This document shows, piece after piece, positions 1-5,285 of a stretch of DNA of 5,285 nucleotides. Position numbers and translations under genes: made by a program. The first letter of the stretch is position 1, and each line of letters starts with the position of its first letter. Below the pieces are notes generated by a model. The model saw nothing but the letters and a program-made list of their open reading frames with translations. It was not told where the DNA came from and ran no database searches. Source of the DNA: Bacillota bacterium (lineage in GTDB: Bacteria; Bacillota; Clostridia; Peptostreptococcales; Acidaminobacteraceae); assembly GCA_030529205.1 (NCBI GenBank), contig JAUMXJ010000092.1, forward strand, positions 1 to 5,285, written 5' to 3'.

Positions 1-1923
1 ATTTACGACACCTCCGATCAGAAATCATTGCTGAAGAAAATCATCAAGGAAATGGATATGAGTGTCGAACCCGGGACGATGCGGGATATGATTTCGAAGT
101 ATAAGAACGGGTCGAAGCTTCTGATGCGCGATGTCGAAGCGGAGATTATGAGGCGGTACAATGAATCTCTTAAATCAAGTAACAGTATGGATTTTGACGA
201 TCTGATCGCCAATGTGATTGTGCTGTTGGAGCAGTACCCTCCGGTTAGAGAGATGTATAATAAGCGTTTTCGCTATATTCATGTCGATGAGTATCAGGAT
301 ACCAATGCCGCACAGTTTCGCCTGATCAAGCTCTTATCCGGTGACGGCAATGTGTTTGCCGTTGGCGATATCGACCAGAGTATCTACAAATGGCGCGGTG
401 CGGATATCTCGAATATTCAAAACTTTGAACGTGACTTCGCGGGTGCGCGGCTGGTTGTTTTGGATCAAAATTATCGATCGACGACGAATATTTTGAATGC
501 CGCAAATGCGGTGATTCTGAACAACGGGAATCGCCCTGACAAGAATCTGTGGTCGGACAGGGGAAGCGGTGAAAAAATAAAATATTTCAGAGCCAATACC
601 GATAAAGAGGAAGCCATGTTCGTTGCGGAGGAGATTCGCAATCTCTCTTCGACGCATCGTTACAAAGACATGGCTGTTCTGTATCGCAATAACGCGCAGT
701 CGAGGCAAATCGAGCTTGTACTCAAAAACAGAGGGATTCCGTACAATGTTTACGGAGGCCATAAGTTCTTCGATCGAAAAGAAATCAAGGATATGACTGC
801 GTATCTCAAGTTGATTTACAATCCTTCCGACAATGTCTCGTTCGAACGCATTCTCAATATTCCGAAGCGCGGAATCGGTGCGACGAGTATGGAGAGGCTG
901 TATCGCTATGCACAGGAAAAGAATCTTTCACTGCTGCATGCCGCGCTTTCCGTCGATGAGGTGGATAAAATCAAGTCTTCCACCAAGATGGAAATCAGAA
1001 ATTTTGCTGAAAATATCCTGCGGATTCATCAGGACTCTCCGTCGCTCAATATCAGCCAGATTTTTCAGGCGGTTTTGGATTTTACCGGAATTATCAGGGC
1101 GTATGAAGAGGAGAATACCAACGAAGCGGATTCCCGAATCGACAATATTTACGAATTTCAGACCTATGTGAATGAAAATGCGGCGATTTTAAATCTCAGT
1201 GAATTTATTGAGGATACAGCCCTGCGGTCGGATCAGGACGACATGGACTATGAGGATGACAAGATTACGCTGATGACGATTCATTCCGCAAAAGGTCTTG
1301 AGTACGATGTTATTTTCCTCGTGGGGTTCGGAGAGGATATTTTGCCGAGCGCCCGTTCCAAGGATGATGCGAGTGAGCTCGAAGAGGAGCGACGACTTTG
1401 CTATGTCGCAATTACCAGGGCGAAGAAGCTGCTCTACTTAAGCAATATGAAAACCAGGTATATGTACGGAGGAGATCAGCCGCAACGGATTGCACCGTCG
1501 AGGTTTTTAAAGGAAATCCCTCTAGAATTATTGGAGAATCTCGGGACGGATCCGATTTCTTTTGATGAGGAAGAGGAGCGGGAACACTCGTATAGGAATG
1601 ATGATGATTGGGGATATGGGGGATATCGTCGAAAAAGCGATTACGCTCCGACGAGAGAACGGGATTATTCTTCCTATCACACTCATTATGATGAAAAACC
1701 GAGGAGGAGCCAATCCGCCATAGACAAAAGCGCCTATATAAAAAACGGCGGCGGTCGCACCTCAAGGGCGACGGCTCCGGAGTATCGTGTCGGCGACAAG
1801 TTGGTGCATGATGTGTTCGGCGACGGCATTGTCATTGATTGTGAAAAGGGGATGATTCGTGTCGCGTTCGAAAACGGGATCAAAAAAATCAATCCCGAGC
1901 TCGCGCCGATTCAGAAAAAATAA
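1..1923 (+). CDS. pcrA: ATP-dependent DNA helicase PcrA/UvrD (superfamily 1A), 5'-truncated by window edge
   Basis: This is a 3'-5' DNA translocase/helicase that, in its family, acts in nucleotide excision repair, removes proteins such as RecA from DNA and supports replication and rolling-circle plasmids. The frame is open from base 1 with an IYDTSDQ start typical of the 1A/1B boundary, so the true start and the Walker A motif lie upstream; the TTG at 28 is not a start. 640 codons are present; the family is usually about 720-770. Seen in order (window codons): MDFDDL (63-68), Walker B DEYQDTN (96-102), VGDIDQSIYKWRGAD (121-135), NYRS (157-160), YRNNAQSR (228-235), GGHKFFDRKEIKD (252-264), motif V TIHSAKGLEYD (426-436), motif VI EEERRLCYVAITRA (461-474). 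A charged, tyrosine-rich linker (521-593) leads to the PcrA C-terminal domain (594-640, YRVGDKLVHDVFGDGIV), the kind that in PcrA contacts RNA polymerase. All visible helicase motifs are intact. UvrD is the only serious alternative name; ligA next door favours PcrA. Confidence 0.96.
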   Translation: MYDTSDQKSLLKKIIKEMDMSVEPGTMRDMISKYKNGSKLLMRDVEAEIMRRYNESLKSSNSMDFDDLIANVIVLLEQYPPVREMYNKRFRYIHVDEYQDTNAAQFRLIKLLSGDGNVFAVGDIDQSIYKWRGADISNIQNFERDFAGARLVVLDQNYRSTTNILNAANAVILNNGNRPDKNLWSDRGSGEKIKYFRANTDKEEAMFVAEEIRNLSSTHRYKDMAVLYRNNAQSRQIELVLKNRGIPYNVYGGHKFFDRKEIKDMTAYLKLIYNPSDNVSFERILNIPKRGIGATSMERLYRYAQEKNLSLLHAALSVDEVDKIKSSTKMEIRNFAENILRIHQDSPSLNISQIFQAVLDFTGIIRAYEEENTNEADSRIDNIYEFQTYVNENAAILNLSEFIEDTALRSDQDDMDYEDDKITLMTIHSAKGLEYDVIFLVGFGEDILPSARSKDDASELEEERRLCYVAITRAKKLLYLSNMKTRYMYGGDQPQRIAPSRFLKEIPLELLENLGTDPISFDEEEEREHSYRNDDDWGYGGYRRKSDYAPTRERDYSSYHTHYDEKPRRSQSAIDKSAYIKNGGGRTSRATAPEYRVGDKLVHDVFGDGIVIDCEKGMIRVAFENGIKKINPELAPIQKK

Positions 1924-3906
<1,983 letters not shown>

Positions 3907-3911
3907 GGACT

Positions 3912-3919
3912 AGGGGTGA
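3912..3919 (+). promoter_or_regulatory. ribosome binding site deciding the rdgB start
   Basis: AGGGGTGA lies six bases before the ATG at 3926, an ideal distance, but only three bases before the in-frame TTG at 3923. This favours ATG 3926. It sits in the short gap after the ligA stop, where there is no room for a separate promoter and terminator, so translation is probably from a shared mRNA. Confidence 0.75.
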
Positions 3920-3925
3920 AGATTG

Positions 3926-4552
3926 ATGTATGAGTACAATACGGGAAAGATAAGGCTTTCAAAAAATAAAACATTTGTTCTGGCATCCAATAATCAGCAT
4001 AAAATCTCGGAGATTAAGCACCTGACTGAGCATTTGGGGCTTGAAATCCTGTCGATGAGGGAAGCCGGGATTGTCGATGATATCGTGGAAGACGGAAGTA
4101 CCTTTGAGGAGAATTCTTTCATCAAGGCGCGCCATATCTATGAACGATACGGATTTCAGTCCATTGCGGATGACTCCGGGCTTGAGGTCGAGGCACTGAA
4201 CGGAGCGCCGGGCGTGTACTCGGCAAGATATGCGGGAGAGGAAAAGTCCGACGGTATGAACAATGCGCTTCTTATCAAGAACATGGCGGATAAAGAGAAT
4301 CGCAACGCCCGATTTGTCTCCGTCATCACCGTGATACACCAAGATGAGGACGGCAGAGTATGCCGTTCCGTATTTCGCGGCGAGGTTTCCGGAATCATCA
4401 TCGATACACCGAGAGGAACACACGGGTTCGGATACGATCCGCTCTTTGAAATGAACGGAAAAACAATGGCGGAGCTGGAAGAGAGCGAAAAAAATAAAAT
4501 CAGCCACAGGGCAAGGGCAATGAAGCGTTTTTTAGAGGCACTTCGGGATTAG
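3926..4552 (+). CDS. rdgB: XTP/dITP pyrophosphatase, RdgB/HAM1 family (non-canonical purine NTP hydrolase)
   Basis: Hydrolyses deaminated purine nucleoside triphosphates (dITP/ITP, XTP/dXTP) to monophosphate and pyrophosphate in the cytoplasm, keeping hypoxanthine and xanthine out of DNA and RNA. The protein is 208 aa from ATG 3926. Seen: the N-terminal substrate-binding signature ASNNQHKISEI (20-30, N22 and K26 conserved); STFEENSFIKA; the catalytic signature ADDSGLEVEAL with D82-D83, where D83 lines up with the essential Asp of characterised homologues; GAPGVYSARYAG; FGYDP (168-172); and the C-terminal KNKISHRARA (K189, H194, R195). All family motifs are intact. Compared with most homologues, which begin about three residues before the VLASNN strand, there are about 13-14 extra N-terminal residues (MYEYNTGKIRLSKN), and no later ATG, GTG or TTG would remove them. 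Tail-to-tail overlap with the MATE gene. Likely third gene of an operon with pcrA and ligA. Confidence 0.96.
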   Translation: MYEYNTGKIRLSKNKTFVLASNNQHKISEIKHLTEHLGLEILSMREAGIVDDIVEDGSTFEENSFIKARHIYERYGFQSIADDSGLEVEALNGAPGVYSARYAGEEKSDGMNNALLIKNMADKENRNARFVSVITVIHQDEDGRVCRSVFRGEVSGIIIDTPRGTHGFGYDPLFEMNGKTMAELEESEKNKISHRARAMKRFLEALRD

Positions 4553-5285
4553 ACGAGCGTCTTCGCCCATTTGTTGGACAGAACACGCGGAAGACCGACG
4601 AAAAACTTGAAGACTTCGTCCGCGTTGGCGGCAAGTACGACATAGGGCACCGGAATCCCCATGAGAATTCCCGTGATATAGACCGCCGGAACACCCACTC
4701 CCCATACACTCACCGCTTCGATGAGCATCGAGAAGACCGTATCTCCACCCGCGCGGAATGTCCCGATGATCATCACCAGATTGTAGAATTTGAACGGCAG
4801 CATGATGCCGATGATGCGAATCGTCTGAATTGAAATATCCGCCACTTCTCGATCCAAATTGTAAAATCCGTTCACGATAAACGGAGCGAGGACAAAGACC
4901 GTTCCTCCCATAATCATACCTAAAATGGTGTTGAGCTGGAGAAATTTTGTGTTGTACTCGATGGCTTTTTTCCTGTCTCCTTCTCCGAGAAGATTTCCGA
5001 TCATGATGGCGGAGGCGTTGCCGACGCCGAAGGACAATACGGTAAAAATCATGCGCACGGTTTCCGCTATGAAGACCGCCGCGGATGCAGTTGTCGAGAT
5101 TCGTGCGTAGATAAGTGCCATTGCGGACATTCCGAGAGACCAGACGCCTTCGTTGATGATAACGGGCAAGGATTTTTTGATAATATTTTGAAACATTTTT
5201 TTCGGAATGCCGAGAATGTGACGAAACCCGATGATGAGTATCGGGGTGAAGCGCTTGGAAAACACGATGACGATTCCGGCTTCAA
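4549..5285 (-). CDS. MATE-family multidrug efflux transporter, C-terminal half (5' end outside window)
   Basis: Inner-membrane antiporter of the multidrug and toxic compound extrusion family (NorM/DinF type), which exports drugs or metabolites using a Na+ or H+ gradient; the substrate cannot be read from the sequence. The frame is open from the right edge for 245 full codons (EAGIVIVFSKRF...), so the start lies beyond 5285; the GTG at 5265 is internal. What is present matches the C-terminal lobe (about TM7-TM12): KKSLPVIINEGVWSLGM at its first helix, GVGNASAIMIGNLLGEGDRKKA (a family hallmark, roughly 4964-5030), a hydrophobic hairpin (LGMIMGGTVFVLAPFIVNGFY), and the hallmark FRAGGDTVFSM (about 4730-4760), followed by the last two helices and a short basic tail ending in KWAKTLV. 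The stop TAA (complement of 4549-4551) overlaps the rdgB stop. Its orientation indicates separate transcription from the repair genes. No frameshift or stop is seen in the part present. Confidence 0.93.
   Translation of the reverse strand, partial: EAGIVIVFSKRFTPILIIGFRHILGIPKKMFQNIIKKSLPVIINEGVWSLGMSAMALIYARISTTASAAVFIAETVRMIFTVLSFGVGNASAIMIGNLLGEGDRKKAIEYNTKFLQLNTILGMIMGGTVFVLAPFIVNGFYNLDREVADISIQTIRIIGIMLPFKFYNLVMIIGTFRAGGDTVFSMLIEAVSVWGVGVPAVYITGILMGIPVPYVVLAANADEVFKFFVGLPRVLSNKWAKTLV

Noticed and set aside
4551..4562. Inverted repeat AGACGAGCGTCT as a possible bidirectional terminator at the rdgB/MATE junction
   Set aside because: With a four-base loop the stem is only four pairs, and no T-run follows on either strand.
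4925..5110. Small plus-strand frame inside the MATE gene
   Set aside because: It is the reverse complement of the conserved MATE segment, with no ribosome binding site and no recognisable product.

Overview
The window looks like an ordinary chromosomal segment of a Gram-positive bacterium. Bacillota, and more likely the Clostridia side, is my best guess. The clues are the pcrA-ligA gene pair (known from Bacillus and relatives as part of a pcrB-pcrA-ligA cluster), a PcrA-type helicase with its characteristic C-terminal domain, and strong AGGGG-type ribosome binding sites before the two downstream genes. The species cannot be fixed from this sequence alone. Base composition looks balanced and even across the window, with no sign of a transferred block.

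Layout: bases 1-1923 (+) hold all but roughly the first hundred codons of a PcrA/UvrD-type DNA helicase, cut by the left edge. After a 27-base gap comes a complete NAD-dependent DNA ligase, ligA, at 1951-3906 (+). After a further 19 bases comes a complete RdgB/HAM1-type inosine/xanthosine triphosphate pyrophosphatase, 3926-4552 (+). On the opposite strand the C-terminal half of a MATE-family efflux transporter runs in from the right edge, 4549-5285 (-). Its stop codon overlaps the rdgB stop codon.

The three plus-strand genes are closely spaced, each downstream gene has its own ribosome binding site, and no terminator or promoter is visible between them, so they probably form one operon. Functionally they fit a DNA-maintenance unit: a helicase for repair and replication-conflict resolution, the ligase that seals nicks, and a house-cleaning enzyme that keeps deaminated purine nucleotides out of DNA. 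The MATE gene is probably an unrelated, separately transcribed membrane transporter.

I found no RNA genes, mobile elements, CRISPR arrays, direct repeats or convincing terminators. There is no gene-free stretch over 30 bases. I see no undescribed system. The points worth a second look are small ones: the overlapping convergent stops, the rdgB linkage, the in-frame pcrA-ligA junction, a tyrosine-rich PcrA linker, and sequence departures in LigA and in PcrA motif V.
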